Source: Clostridiales bacterium
Lineage (GTDB): Bacteria; Bacillota_A; Clostridia; Christensenellales; Borkfalkiaceae
Direction: 5' to 3'
NCBI GenBank assembly: GCA_015055785.1
Contig: SVHQ01000031.1
Coordinates: 1-12,754 of the forward strand
DNA: 12,754 nt
Under the pieces are notes generated by a model, which saw only the letters and a list, made by a program, of their open reading frames with translations, searched no databases and was not told where the DNA came from. Position 1 is the stretch's first letter. The number at the start of each line of letters is the position of its first letter. Shown here piece by piece: positions 1 to 6,772 of the stretch. The translations under genes were made by a program, and so were the position numbers.

Positions 1-140
1 AACACCGCCGTGGAAGGTATCATCCAAGACTTGCCAAATCGGTATGCGCCTTTTATTCTTTCTTCATTGCAAAGCATTTGCACTCGGCGTGTAGTAACGC
101 CCCATTTTTTTGCCGCTTCCTGAACGGTTATATATTGCAT
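1..140 (-). CDS. Small helix-turn-helix DNA-binding protein, 5' part only
   Basis: Reading the minus strand from an ATG at 138-140 gives 46 codons open to the window edge, so only the N-terminus is visible. It begins MQYITVQEAAKKWGV, followed by TTRRVQMLC and, around residues 34-41, YRFGKSWM. This resembles the MerR/excisionase-like helix-turn-helix fold: 'ITVQEAAKKWGV' would be the first helices, 'RRVQMLC' the recognition helix, and a 'R.GKSW.IP' wing follows. Small proteins of this type are common in gut Clostridia. A ribosome site GAGGAAAG lies just before the ATG, and a consensus promoter plus two palindromes lie upstream, which suggests autoregulation. It could be a stand-alone regulator or an excisionase-like partner of the serine recombinase next door. 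The fold assignment is fairly secure; the role is not known. Confidence 0.8.
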   Translation of the reverse strand, partial: MQYITVQEAAKKWGVTTRRVQMLCNEERIKGAYRFGKSWMIPSTAV

Positions 141-156
141 ACTTTCCTCGTTTATT

Positions 157-208
157 ACTTCGCTATTGCGAAATATTTTAACCCATTAAAACTTCGCTAT
201 TGCGAAAT
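157..208. promoter_or_regulatory. Pair of identical 18-bp palindromic repeats, probable operators
   Basis: The sequence acttcgctattgcgaaat occurs at 157-174 and again, identically, at 191-208. Each copy contains inverted arms TTCGC and GCGAA around TATT. The copies are 34 bp apart start to start. In the minus direction the first follows the -10 box (217-222) directly and covers the expected transcription start; the second lies in the leader of the helix-turn-helix gene. This placement fits repressor binding sites, most simply autorepression by that protein. Binding itself is inferred. Confidence 0.7.
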
Positions 209-216
209 CTTAGTTT

Positions 217-245
217 ATTATACCCTAGATTTTCAATTTTGTCAA
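217..245 (-). promoter_or_regulatory. Consensus sigma-A promoter of the helix-turn-helix gene
   Basis: On the minus strand TTGACA (plus positions 240-245) is followed after exactly 17 bp by TATAAT (217-222). Transcription would start near 210, inside the first palindrome, and run leftward into the gene starting at 140. Confidence 0.85.
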
Positions 246-290
246 TCCGTTTCAAACAAAATGCAGAGGATTTTTACTCCAAACGTTTTA

Positions 291-1427
291 TTATTGGCCT
301 AACAACATTATTTCTTCTTCCAAAATAATAATTTCGCAACATTTATTTTTTACTATCTTTTCATCAATCTCACTTTGTTTAACCGTTCGCGCTTTACATG
401 TACCATTCTTTTCAACTCGCCCCGCACAACGCCACACAATCCCTCCCGAATGCGTTGTTATTCTTCTAAAATTACGACCGCACTCGCCGCATCGAATCTT
501 TCCCGACAACGAATTTCCACTTGAGTGCCTTGTGCTTTTTCTAATTGGTTTCCCCTGCTCATCCAAAACTACATTACTTCTTCTCGCCCTTTCCGCTTGC
601 ACCGCTTCAAACATTGCGCTATCAATAATTCCTCTATGATTATTCTCATATAAATATTGCGCAAGTTCCCCTTTGTTTTTCTTTTGTTTTTGCTCTAATA
701 CGTCTGGAATATGCGTTTTTTGTAGCAATGCTTGTCCAATGTATTTCTCATTTCCTAACATTTTATCGATAGCTGCACTCGTCCAAGTTTCTTTGCCTGT
801 GGGAGATAAGATCCCCCTTCTTTTTAATTCTTTTGAAATCCCTGATAAACTATATCCTTGCAAATATAACTCAAATATCAATTTAACATTTTTCGCCTCT
901 TCTTCATTGATAATTAGTTTCCCATCCTTATCTTGCTCATATCCATAGCAAATTCGATTTGCCAATTTCGACATTCCGCTTTGAAATCCATATACTAATC
1001 CCCAACGAATACTTCTACTTTTAGACATACTTTCTTCTTGCGCAACTGCTGCATGAACTGCCATATTAAATTCACCTCTTTCTTTTTTTAACCATATTTG
1101 TTCATTTTGGAAATAAACGTCAACATTAAGTTGTTTTAACTTTCGTATAACCTTCAAAAAATCAAGCGTGTTTCTTGCAAATCGGCTGATCGACTTTGTA
1201 TAAATGATATCAATTTTCTTTCTTTTACAATCTTTTATCATCCTTTCAAACTGCACTCTATTCTTCTTTTTCAACCCACTTGCCTTATCCGCATAAATAC
1301 CTACAAAGATAAAATCTGGGTTTGATTCAATCAAATCTTTATAATAATTCTGTTGGGACTCCAAACTATACTGTTGGAGCTCTTCTTTTGTACTTACTCG
1401 GCAATACGCCGCTACCCTTTTTCTCAT
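291..1427 (-). CDS. Serine site-specific recombinase, compact form
   Basis: The 378-residue protein has the three parts of a serine recombinase. The N-terminal resolvase domain carries YCRVST with the nucleophile Ser12 and the catalytic SRFARN motif (Arg82, Arg85). A recombinase domain spans about residues 155-280 (ICYGYEQD...EEEAKNVKLIFELYLQGYSL). A zinc ribbon at about 313-344 has cysteines at 313, 316, 334 and 344. It would cut and rejoin DNA at attachment sites through a 5' phosphoserine link. Typical large serine integrases run beyond 450 residues with a long coiled coil after the ribbon; here only about 34 residues remain, so it is either a short subfamily or C-terminally truncated. The start is supported by AAGGAAGGA upstream. 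The neighbouring helix-turn-helix gene and IS suggest a remnant or edge of an integrated element. The family is certain; which DNA it moves is unknown. Confidence 0.93.
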   Translation of the reverse strand: MRKRVAAYCRVSTKEELQQYSLESQQNYYKDLIESNPDFIFVGIYADKASGLKKKNRVQFERMIKDCKRKKIDIIYTKSISRFARNTLDFLKVIRKLKQLNVDVYFQNEQIWLKKERGEFNMAVHAAVAQEESMSKSRSIRWGLVYGFQSGMSKLANRICYGYEQDKDGKLIINEEEAKNVKLIFELYLQGYSLSGISKELKRRGILSPTGKETWTSAAIDKMLGNEKYIGQALLQKTHIPDVLEQKQKKNKGELAQYLYENNHRGIIDSAMFEAVQAERARRSNVVLDEQGKPIRKSTRHSSGNSLSGKIRCGECGRNFRRITTHSGGIVWRCAGRVEKNGTCKARTVKQSEIDEKIVKNKCCEIIILEEEIMLLGQ

Positions 1428-1447
1428 TTGTTCCTTCCTTAAAAAGT

Positions 1448-1511
1448 AAAATCATAACACTGTTATGCAACAATGCTATGATTTTAACATATTTCTAAGA
1501 ATTTTGTCCAA
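1448..1511 (-). promoter_or_regulatory. Probable recombinase promoter overlapped by an inverted repeat
   Basis: An imperfect inverted repeat, arms 1448-1462 and 1471-1485 (13 of 15 pairs), lies 20 bp before the recombinase start and has an 8-nt centre. It overlaps a possible minus-strand -10 box TAAAAT (1481-1486); TGGACA at 1505-1510 (18-bp spacing) could be the -35. The repeat may be an operator for the recombinase gene or part of a recombination site. The promoter match is weaker than others in this window. Confidence 0.4.
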
Positions 1512-1520
1512 TAAAGCAAT

Positions 1521-1549
1521 AAACCTGCGCTATTTTTTAGCACAGGTTT
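1521..1549. terminator. Hairpin, possible terminator between recombinase promoter and IS
   Basis: Arms aaacctgcgcta (1521-1532) and tagcacaggttt (1538-1549) pair at 11 of 12 positions around five T residues. Neither strand has a long T run after it, so termination is plausible but weak. It may instead be insulation or a structural piece of the former element end. Confidence 0.4.
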
Positions 1550-1574
1550 GTATACTTTTGATGTGAAGCGTGGA

Positions 1575-1620
1575 CAATATGAACCCCTGTCTAATTTTAG
1601 AGGGTGAGTTGAACTCCTGT
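1575..1620 (+). repeat. IS left end with terminal repeat and an internal copy
   Basis: The outer core gaacccctgt (1581-1590) is repeated with one change as gaactcctgt at 1611-1620, exactly 30 bp further in. Paired sites at one end may both bind transposase. Only a single copy is seen at the right end. Confidence 0.55.
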
Positions 1621-1636
1621 TATATATTATTGACCT

Positions 1637-1662
1637 ATAACCCTATTCGCAAATAGGGTTAT
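1637..1662 (+). other. Perfect 11-bp hairpin in the IS leader
   Basis: Arms ataaccctatt (1637-1647) and aatagggttat (1652-1662) are perfectly complementary around CGCA. It lies between the IS end and the transposase gene, where IS elements often carry a structure that limits expression from outside transcription. No T run follows, so it is not a typical terminator. A TATAAT box lies downstream at 1706-1711 without a clear -35. Confidence 0.5.
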
Positions 1663-1759
1663 GAAAATTTTAGGGTTACATATTCCCTTTTTTGCTATCA
1701 TCCCTTATAATCATCTATATACCAGTTATCTGGAATAAATTATTTAAGGAGTGTTACAA

Positions 1760-2914
1760 ATGAAACAAAAGTACCCTGATGAACTAATTCGTCAATGCTG
1801 CGCTGCTTACAAAAGCGGAACAACCGTTACAGCTCTCTCAAATCAATTCAATGTCCCACGAAGTACCATCTATGTTTGGTTAAAACACGACCAAAAAGAA
1901 CAAGCGCAAAGAAAAGCTGAGCCCTATTTTAAAAACTATCCCGCTCTTTTGCGTAAAATTCATCATTTAGAAACCATTATTGAAATTTTGCAATCCATCG
2001 ATTGTAATGCAAATTCCCCTCTGGATGTAAAACTTTTCACTTTAGAAAAATTATACGGAAAATACAACGTACACGTAATGTGCGAAGCGTTACAGGTTTC
2101 GCGCGGTACTTTTTACAACCATATTCTTCGTAATAAAAGAGATAATACTTGGTATGCCAAACGAAAGGAAGAGTTGCGTTTAAAAATCCAACAAGTCTAT
2201 GACGATAGCCGTCAAATTTTCGGTGTTGGAAAAATCACCGCCACACTAAAAGCAAATGGCGAAAAGGTTAGCGAAAAAATGGTTCGTCTGTTAATGCAGG
2301 ATATGGGACTTATTAGTATCCGCGATGGTGCAAAAGACTTTTACGATAAAGAACAAGTTCGCCTTAAAAATCATCTCAACCAACAATTTGATGTTTCCCG
2401 ACCAAATGAAGTATGGGTTAGCGATGTTACCTATTTTCGCTTTAACAATAAAAATTATTATATTTGCGTCGTCCTTGATTTATATGCAAGAAGGATAGTT
2501 TCTTATCGTATTGGAAAAAGCAATAGTACAAATTTAGTCCGCAGCACATTTAAAATGGCATATGACGAACGAAAGCCCTCTTTACCTTTAATGTTTCATA
2601 CTGACCGCGGCGGTCCGTATCGTTCAAAAACTATGCGTGAATATCTTCAAAAGTTAGGTGTTAAGCAATCTTTCTCACGGGCATATGTTCCATATGATAA
2701 TTCTGTTGTTGAATCGTTTTTTTCTTCATTGAAACGAGAAGAGCTATATAGAACAAAATACCGTTCTGAAAATGAATTCAAAACGGCAGTAGACAATTAT
2801 ATGATTTTTTACAATTTCAAACGCCCACATTGCAAGAACCAATACAAGACACCCGATAATAAAGAGCTTGAATATTACGGGAAACAAACGGAATTCAACG
2901 ATTGTAAAGATTAG
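1760..2914 (+). CDS. IS3-family transposase, single uninterrupted ORF
   Basis: The 384-residue protein carries in one frame what most IS3 elements split into orfA and orfB joined by frameshifting. Residues 5-45 are the OrfA-like helix-turn-helix (YPDELIRQ...VPRSTIYVWLK). A short leucine-rich coil at about 63-78 follows, then a second helix-turn-helix region (about 93-185), then the integrase core from about 210. The DDE catalytic triad is visible: D222 in WVSDVTYF, D282 in HTDRGGPY and E318 in NSVVESFF. HTDRGGPY differs from the usual H-T/S-D-x-G-x-Q-Y by Pro for Gln. I chose ATG at 1760 because AAGGAG at 1746-1751 is 8 nt upstream; the in-frame GTG at 1751 overlaps that ribosome site. It catalyses cut-and-copy movement of the element. 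The frame is intact, so it may be active. Confidence 0.93.
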   Translation: MKQKYPDELIRQCCAAYKSGTTVTALSNQFNVPRSTIYVWLKHDQKEQAQRKAEPYFKNYPALLRKIHHLETIIEILQSIDCNANSPLDVKLFTLEKLYGKYNVHVMCEALQVSRGTFYNHILRNKRDNTWYAKRKEELRLKIQQVYDDSRQIFGVGKITATLKANGEKVSEKMVRLLMQDMGLISIRDGAKDFYDKEQVRLKNHLNQQFDVSRPNEVWVSDVTYFRFNNKNYYICVVLDLYARRIVSYRIGKSNSTNLVRSTFKMAYDERKPSLPLMFHTDRGGPYRSKTMREYLQKLGVKQSFSRAYVPYDNSVVESFFSSLKREELYRTKYRSENEFKTAVDNYMIFYNFKRPHCKNQYKTPDNKELEYYGKQTEFNDCKD

Positions 2915-2932
2915 AAACTGGGGTTCGGATTC
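2910..2932 (-). repeat. IS right terminal inverted repeat
   Basis: Read on the minus strand this end carries GAACCCCAGTTTCTAAT, matching the left end GAACCCCTGT-CTAAT apart from a 2-nt length difference and one substitution. It overlaps the transposase stop codon (2912-2914), a compact layout. Its outermost part, TGAATCC on the minus strand, would give the TG start expected for the family. Confidence 0.55.
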
Positions 2933-2956
2933 AATCTTTTTTATTTTTGCATTTTC

Positions 2957-3009
2957 GATTTTTAATTTTTTTGAATTTTATGTCTAATAAAAAATTAAAA
3001 TTAAAAATC
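2957..3009. repeat. AT-rich inverted repeat downstream of the IS
   Basis: gatttttaatttt (2957-2969) is perfectly complementary to aaaattaaaaatc (2997-3009), 27 nt apart, within DNA made almost only of A and T. It could stop transcription leaving the transposase gene, but AT richness raises the chance of coincidence. Nothing else is recognised between the IS end and the tRNA terminator. Confidence 0.4.
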
Positions 3010-3030
3010 TCTACATCCCTTGAAAAATAA

Positions 3031-3093
3031 GGAAAAAACACAAACCGTCTATTGATATCCAACCCAAAGGGGTTCAGATTTCAATAGACGGTT
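3031..3093 (-). terminator. Rho-independent terminator of tRNA-Ser
   Basis: In minus sense, 13-nt arms (plus 3081-3093 and 3043-3055) pair perfectly, enclosing a second small stem AACCC/GGGTT. A T-rich tract with six consecutive T (plus 3033-3038) follows. It begins four bases after the CCA end of the tRNA. Confidence 0.85.
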
Positions 3094-3097
3094 CATA

Positions 3098-3189
3098 TGG
3101 CGCAGAAGACGAGATTCGAACTCGTGCTACGGTCGTCCCGTACTACTCCCTTAGCAGGGGAGCCCCTTGAGCCTCTTGGGTACTTCTGC
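3098..3189 (-). tRNA. tRNA-Ser (anticodon GCU)
   Basis: On the minus strand the 92-nt gene folds as a class II tRNA. The acceptor stem is GCAGAAG / CTTCTGC, followed by discriminator G and an encoded CCA (plus 3098-3100). The anticodon stem CTCCC/GGGAG encloses the loop CTGCTAA, giving anticodon GCU, which reads serine codons AGC and AGU. The long variable arm and the T loop TTCGAAT are present. It has its own promoter (3227-3255) and terminator (3031-3093), so it is a single-gene unit. Its 3' end faces the IS and recombinase region, but no second copy of the tRNA end was seen to the left that would mark an attachment site. Confidence 0.97.
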
Positions 3190-3226
3190 ATGGCTCAATG
3201 TTTAATCTTTATTTAAAAGCTATATT

Positions 3227-3255
3227 ACTATAGCATATTTTTCCCCGCTTGTCAA
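3227..3255 (-). promoter_or_regulatory. Sigma-A promoter of tRNA-Ser
   Basis: Minus-strand TTGACA (plus 3250-3255), 17-bp spacer, TATAGT (3227-3232), about 38 bp before the tRNA 5' end. Confidence 0.85.
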
Positions 3256-3306
3256 AGCTTTTTCACGCAAAAAAAACGAAAAATTAAGAAAATTTTTCCT
3301 AAATGC

Positions 3307-3335
3307 TTGACCTTTCCCCTTTTATCCTTTATAAT
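3307..3335 (+). promoter_or_regulatory. Sigma-A promoter of nagB
   Basis: TTGACC (3307-3312), 17-bp spacer, TATAAT (3330-3335). The leader to the nagB start is only about 27 nt, which leaves no room for a riboswitch. No clear operator palindrome was seen. Confidence 0.85.
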
Positions 3336-3368
3336 AAATATTGTTATAAAATACATTGAGGTGTTAAA

Positions 3369-4091
3369 ATGAAAGTTATCATTACGGAAAATTACGATGA
3401 AATGAGCAAAAAAGCTGCCGAAATTATGATCGAGCTTGTAAAAAATAATCCCAATGCAGTGCTTGGTCTTGCAACGGGTTCCAGCCCTATCGGCATGTAT
3501 CAATATATGGCAAAAGATTGCCAAAACGGCGGTGCAAGCTATAAAAACGTTTCCACGGTCAACCTCGACGAATACGTTGGTCTTACCGCCGATCACGACC
3601 AGAGCTATGCTTACTTCATGCGCACAAACCTTTTCAATCATATCGATATCGATTTGAAAAATACCAACCTTCCTTGCGGAAGCGCACCCGATGCACAAAA
3701 GGAATTCGACAGATATAACGCGCTTCTTGAAACGATGAAGCAAGATGTGCAAGTGCTTGGCCTTGGTTCGAATGGTCACATTGGTTTCAACGAACCGAAC
3801 ACCCCGTTTGATTCCGTTACTCACCTTGTAAATCTTACGGAAAACACAATTAAAGACAACTCCCGTCTTTTTAATTCGATTGACGAAGTACCCCGTCAGG
3901 CTCTTTCGATGGGTATTAAAAATATCATGCAAGCAAAATCCATTCTTATGGTGGTTTCTGGCAAAAATAAAGCTGAAGCTGTGCGCGGTATGGTAAAGGG
4001 TGAAATTACGCCCGCTCTTCCTGCGTCCGTATTACAGCTCCACCCCTTCGTAACGATTATTTGCGATAAGGACGCTGCAAGCTTGCTTTAA
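3369..4091 (+). CDS. nagB: Glucosamine-6-phosphate deaminase NagB
   Basis: NagB converts glucosamine 6-phosphate to fructose 6-phosphate and ammonia in the cytoplasm, the step that lets amino sugars (N-acetylglucosamine, mucin or cell-wall sugars) enter glycolysis. The 240-residue length is normal for the Gram-positive type. Family motifs are in order: LATGSSPIGMY at 34-44 (phosphate-binding loop), NLDEYVGL at 66-72 with Asp67, and GSNGHIGFNEP at 133-143 with His137 and Glu142, the ring-opening and catalytic region. The start is supported by GAGGTG upstream and a consensus promoter. No nagA lies beside it, so the deacetylase must be elsewhere. It ends at a strong bidirectional terminator shared with the convergent gene. 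Confidence 0.96.
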   Translation: MKVIITENYDEMSKKAAEIMIELVKNNPNAVLGLATGSSPIGMYQYMAKDCQNGGASYKNVSTVNLDEYVGLTADHDQSYAYFMRTNLFNHIDIDLKNTNLPCGSAPDAQKEFDRYNALLETMKQDVQVLGLGSNGHIGFNEPNTPFDSVTHLVNLTENTIKDNSRLFNSIDEVPRQALSMGIKNIMQAKSILMVVSGKNKAEAVRGMVKGEITPALPASVLQLHPFVTIICDKDAASLL

Positions 4092-4101
4092 TTCCCTGCA
4101 T

Positions 4102-4149
4102 CAACAAAAAAAATATAGGCTTTCCCGTAAAAAGGAAAGCCTTTTTATT
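4102..4149. terminator. Bidirectional rho-independent terminator
   Basis: Nine-base perfect arms aggctttcc (4117-4125) and ggaaagcct (4134-4142) are followed on the plus strand by TTTTT and preceded by a run of eight A (T on the minus strand). It therefore serves both nagB and the convergent gene ending at 4157. Confidence 0.9.
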
Positions 4150-4156
4150 ATGAAAA

Positions 4157-4699
4157 TTATTCTTCGTCCCAGCCTTCTTCCGCTTCTTCTTCCTGCCAAA
4201 TCGGGAGTTCACGCTGACGGTCGTCATCTTCCCAACCTTCCTCTTCCCCCTCATCCACTTCAGGTTCCCAAGTAAGCATTTCCGAAGTCTTTTCTTTCAC
4301 CGTAGGTTCTTCCACTGCTTGCATTTCTTCCTTTTCTTCTGCTGCGGTTTCCTCTACAGCAGGCTGCGTTTCTTCCGCAACCATCTCAACCGTTTCTTCT
4401 TTTATATCTTCCTTTGCTTCTTCTACGTTAGAAATATCAGACTGTACGGGGATATCCAAAGGTTCTTCTGCGGGTGCGGTAGGTTCTTCTAATTTTACTT
4501 CCAAGCCGTCATCCGTGATAATTTTTTCAATTTTACGAATCTGAAAAACATGGCTGCAAGCGCCGCAAATATAAGCAAGCGCGCCATCTTTCACTTTAAG
4601 CGCCGCGCCACATTTATTACAGTTTACGATAAACACCTTACGTTCTGATTTTTCCTCTTGCTTACCCATAACGTCCTTATTCAATTCTGCCATTGTCAT
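4157..4699 (-). CDS. Acidic protein with an N-terminal zinc ribbon, unknown function
   Basis: The 180-residue product has a CxxC-14-CxxC zinc ribbon at residues 27-48 (CNKC ... CGAC), a hydrophilic stretch, then a tail from about residue 64 dominated by Glu, Asp, Ala and Val that ends GWEDDD and GWDEE. The tail looks disordered and strongly negative; no membrane segment or signal peptide is visible. Ribbons of this kind bind nucleic acid or protein partners, but no specific family is recognised. The first ATG (4697-4699) or the one two codons on (4691-4693) could be the start; AGGG lies 7 nt before the second, favouring it slightly. The gene has its own consensus promoter and is convergent with nagB. 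Confidence 0.75.
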   Translation of the reverse strand: MTMAELNKDVMGKQEEKSERKVFIVNCNKCGAALKVKDGALAYICGACSHVFQIRKIEKIITDDGLEVKLEEPTAPAEEPLDIPVQSDISNVEEAKEDIKEETVEMVAEETQPAVEETAAEEKEEMQAVEEPTVKEKTSEMLTWEPEVDEGEEEGWEDDDRQRELPIWQEEEAEEGWDEE

Positions 4700-4787
4700 A
4701 CCCTGCCTTTTTTACTTTCTTTACCTTAACAACTATAAAATATCCGTTAGTTGGGGGAATTTTATGCTGAAATCTTTTACAGACTCT

Positions 4788-4816
4788 ATTTTATACCCAT
4801 TTGATAGATTTGTCAA
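4788..4816 (-). promoter_or_regulatory. Sigma-A promoter of the zinc-ribbon gene
   Basis: Minus-strand TTGACA (plus 4811-4816), 17-bp spacer, TAAAAT (4788-4793). It leaves a leader of about 80 nt containing a weak CAACTA/TAGTTG inverted repeat; no known riboswitch is recognised. Confidence 0.8.
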
Positions 4817-4879
4817 GGTTTTTTGCTCGATATCTTCACGCGCTCTCTATTTTAACATAAAAATTCAAATATTTTATTT

Positions 4880-4919
4880 TTACAAAAACAAAACCGCAAT
4901 CGTTTTTCTCGACTGCGGT
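4880..4919 (-). terminator. Rho-independent terminator of the BspA-like gene
   Basis: Arms at 4893-4902 and 4910-4919 (9 of 10 pairs, ACCGCA/TGCGGT core) followed in minus sense by TTTTGTTTTTG. It lies about 57 bp after the stop codon at 4976. Confidence 0.85.
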
Positions 4920-4975
4920 CATTTGTTCATCATTTCATTTAATTAGGCATTTTCTGCGCCTTGGCTCGCCGCGAC

Positions 4976-6598
4976 TTACCACGCCGTTGCTACGCCGTCT
5001 ACGTAATGCCAATAATTGCCTTCTTCCGTAGGCTCAACGTCGCTATAATAGTAAACGTCCACGTCTTCCATCTTCGTCAAAAGCCCAAGATTCACCTTTA
5101 ATTTCCAAGCTTTATAATCGCCCTTTACATACACTTTTTCAAGGTTATGACACCAGCGGAACGCATAGTTAAAAATATCCATTTCCACACTCGGTTCAAC
5201 GGGAACTTCAAGAATTTCCGCTGCGCGAGGGATAGGAAGCACGAGCATTTCAAGCGCATAACAGTTTCTAAACGCATTTTCGCCAATTTGAAGAATCGTA
5301 TTACACAAAGTTACGTTCGCAAAATTTTCACAACCATAGAAAGCGTTATCTCCAATGTACTTCACGCCATTTTCAAACGTTACCGATTCAAGGCTATCGT
5401 CCAAGCCGAACGCTGCATCTGCAATACATTCCACGTAGGAAGGAACGGTGAATTCCTTTTCCTCTTTACCGATTGCATACTGCACCAACGTCTTTTTATC
5501 TTCCGTATAAAGGTTGCCGTCGATTTCTTCAAACGACAAATTCTTTTTCGAAACTTCAAAGTTCTTTAAACTCGTACAAGCAGCGAATACGTTGTCTGCA
5601 ATCGAAGAGATTTTTTCGGGAATAACCACCTTCTCCAATCCGTCACAGTAAGCAAATGCGTATTTATCCACAACCGTTGTCGTGTTGGGCAATTCCACCT
5701 CCGTCAAACTGCTACAACCTGCAAACGCTCTCTTGCCAATTCTCGTAATATGCGTGGAAAGCTCGATACTCTTAAGGCCTTGACAATAATAGAACGCGCC
5801 GTCAGAAATCATGCTCACCTTGGAAGGAATCATGATGCTCGGCAAGTTTAAGCAACGAGCAAACGCTTCTTTGCCGATTTCTTCGATTTGGTTATGTAAA
5901 TTAACGTCTTCCAACGCATAGCACATATAAAAAGTGTTATCGTGGATTTTCTTCACGTTGGTAGGAATGGTAATGCTCTTTAAAGCAAGACAGTGAGAGA
6001 ATGCACCCTCATCAATCACGCCGTCCAAAGGTTTTCCTTTTTCATCCACTCTAACGCCCATCGTTTTCGGTATGGAAACACTTTCAAGATTTGCACACCA
6101 TTTAAAAGCGTCTTTACCAATCACTTCCACCGTTTTAGGAATAACAACGCTCTTAATCTTCGAGTTGTTCATAAAGGCGAACGGATGAATTTCACGAACG
6201 GGAATATGGTTTACTTCTTCGGGAATAACGATATCTTCGCTCTCGCTCTTACCAATGCTACGCAAAACGTAATATTTGTCTATAACTCTGCCGTTTTCGT
6301 CTTCCACTTCAACGTAGTTATAATTAAGTCCTTCCGTGTAGCCAGCTTCTTTCTCTGTTTCGGAGGATTTTTCAGCATTCTTATTCTGCGAAACGTTCTT
6401 TGAGGTTCTCTTGCTCGAAAGCAAATCGTTTCCCTCTTGTGAGAAAATTGTTGTCAAGGAAGCCTGCCCATCCAACAAAGCCGTGATAGGTTCTTTCAAG
6501 CTTTCTGCCGTACAAACAAACAGCGCCGACGCACCCAACAGACAAACCGACGTATAAGCAATAGCCGTAATTATTTTCTTTCTAAGTTTCTTATTCAT
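4976..6598 (-). CDS. BspA-like leucine-rich-repeat protein, secreted or membrane-anchored
   Basis: The 540-residue protein starts with a short basic segment (MNKKLRKK) and a hydrophobic stretch at about residues 10-28, so it is exported or held by an N-terminal anchor. A low-complexity Lys/Glu/Ser linker follows (about 57-85). From about 105 to 500 it consists of roughly a dozen BspA-type (LRR_5) repeats of about 23 residues with the recurring pattern 'I..AF..C..L..V.IP..V..I', for example IGKDAFKWCANLESVSIP. The tail YYYSDVEPTEEGNYWHYVDG is typical of clostridial members. There is no LPxTG sorting motif. Such proteins bind host or microbial surface partners or serve as adhesins; the ligand here is unknown. 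The gene has its own consensus promoter, AAAGGTGG ribosome site and terminator, so it is monocistronic. Confidence 0.9.
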   Translation of the reverse strand: MNKKLRKKIITAIAYTSVCLLGASALFVCTAESLKEPITALLDGQASLTTIFSQEGNDLLSSKRTSKNVSQNKNAEKSSETEKEAGYTEGLNYNYVEVEDENGRVIDKYYVLRSIGKSESEDIVIPEEVNHIPVREIHPFAFMNNSKIKSVVIPKTVEVIGKDAFKWCANLESVSIPKTMGVRVDEKGKPLDGVIDEGAFSHCLALKSITIPTNVKKIHDNTFYMCYALEDVNLHNQIEEIGKEAFARCLNLPSIMIPSKVSMISDGAFYYCQGLKSIELSTHITRIGKRAFAGCSSLTEVELPNTTTVVDKYAFAYCDGLEKVVIPEKISSIADNVFAACTSLKNFEVSKKNLSFEEIDGNLYTEDKKTLVQYAIGKEEKEFTVPSYVECIADAAFGLDDSLESVTFENGVKYIGDNAFYGCENFANVTLCNTILQIGENAFRNCYALEMLVLPIPRAAEILEVPVEPSVEMDIFNYAFRWCHNLEKVYVKGDYKAWKLKVNLGLLTKMEDVDVYYYSDVEPTEEGNYWHYVDGVATAW

Positions 6599-6644
6599 AA
6601 AAAACCACCTTTCCCGACAAAGGATTTACAATCTAACATTATAT

Positions 6645-6673
6645 ATTATAGCACGCTAAGTTTCATTTGTCAA
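6645..6673 (-). promoter_or_regulatory. Consensus sigma-A promoter of the BspA-like gene
   Basis: Minus-strand TTGACA (plus 6668-6673), exactly 17 bp, TATAAT (6645-6650). It lies between the terminator of the BMC cluster and the BspA-like start. Confidence 0.9.
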
Positions 6674-6714
6674 CAATTTTCCCTTTTTTCTTTTACATAA
6701 ATTCCATTTTTTGC

Positions 6715-6752
6715 ATGAGAAAACGAGGCCGCTTTCACCACGACCTCGTTTT
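6715..6752 (-). terminator. Terminator ending the BMC / ParA gene cluster
   Basis: Arms at 6720-6731 and 6741-6752 pair at 11 of 12 positions (AAAACGAGG / CCTCGTTTT). In minus sense the stem ends in TTTT followed by CTCATGC, so the T run is short. It lies 20 bp after the stop codon of the Lys-rich gene and marks the end of the transcript. Confidence 0.8.
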
Positions 6753-6772
6753 GCGCTTTTCATCAAATTAAA

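Larger units (their letters stand above)
1575..2935 (+). mobile_element. IS3-family insertion sequence, about 1.35 kb
   Basis: A complete IS3-type transposase gene is bracketed by short related ends. Left, GAACCCCTGT-CTAAT at 1581-1595; right, ATTAG...ACTGGGGTTC at 2910-2926 in inverted orientation, sharing the core GAACCCC-n-GT. The tetranucleotide CAAT lies just outside both cores (1575-1578 and 2932-2935) and could be a target duplication, but the distances to the cores differ, so exact ends are not settled. The insertion lies between the recombinase region and tRNA-Ser. Confidence 0.75.

Noticed and set aside
78..302. Plus-strand open frame at the left edge
   Set aside because: It is opposite the helix-turn-helix gene, its promoter and operators, which have far better support.
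1751..1759. GTG start for the transposase
   Set aside because: The GTG overlaps the AAGGAG ribosome site; the ATG at 1760 is correctly spaced from it.
3098..3189. tRNA-Ser as attachment site of the recombinase element
   Set aside because: No duplicate of the tRNA 3' end was found to the left, and serine recombinases usually do not use tRNA ends. The IS and the tRNA's own terminator lie between.
4764..4946. Small plus-strand open frame after GGGGG
   Set aside because: It runs across the minus-strand promoter and terminator of neighbouring genes and has no recognisable protein features.
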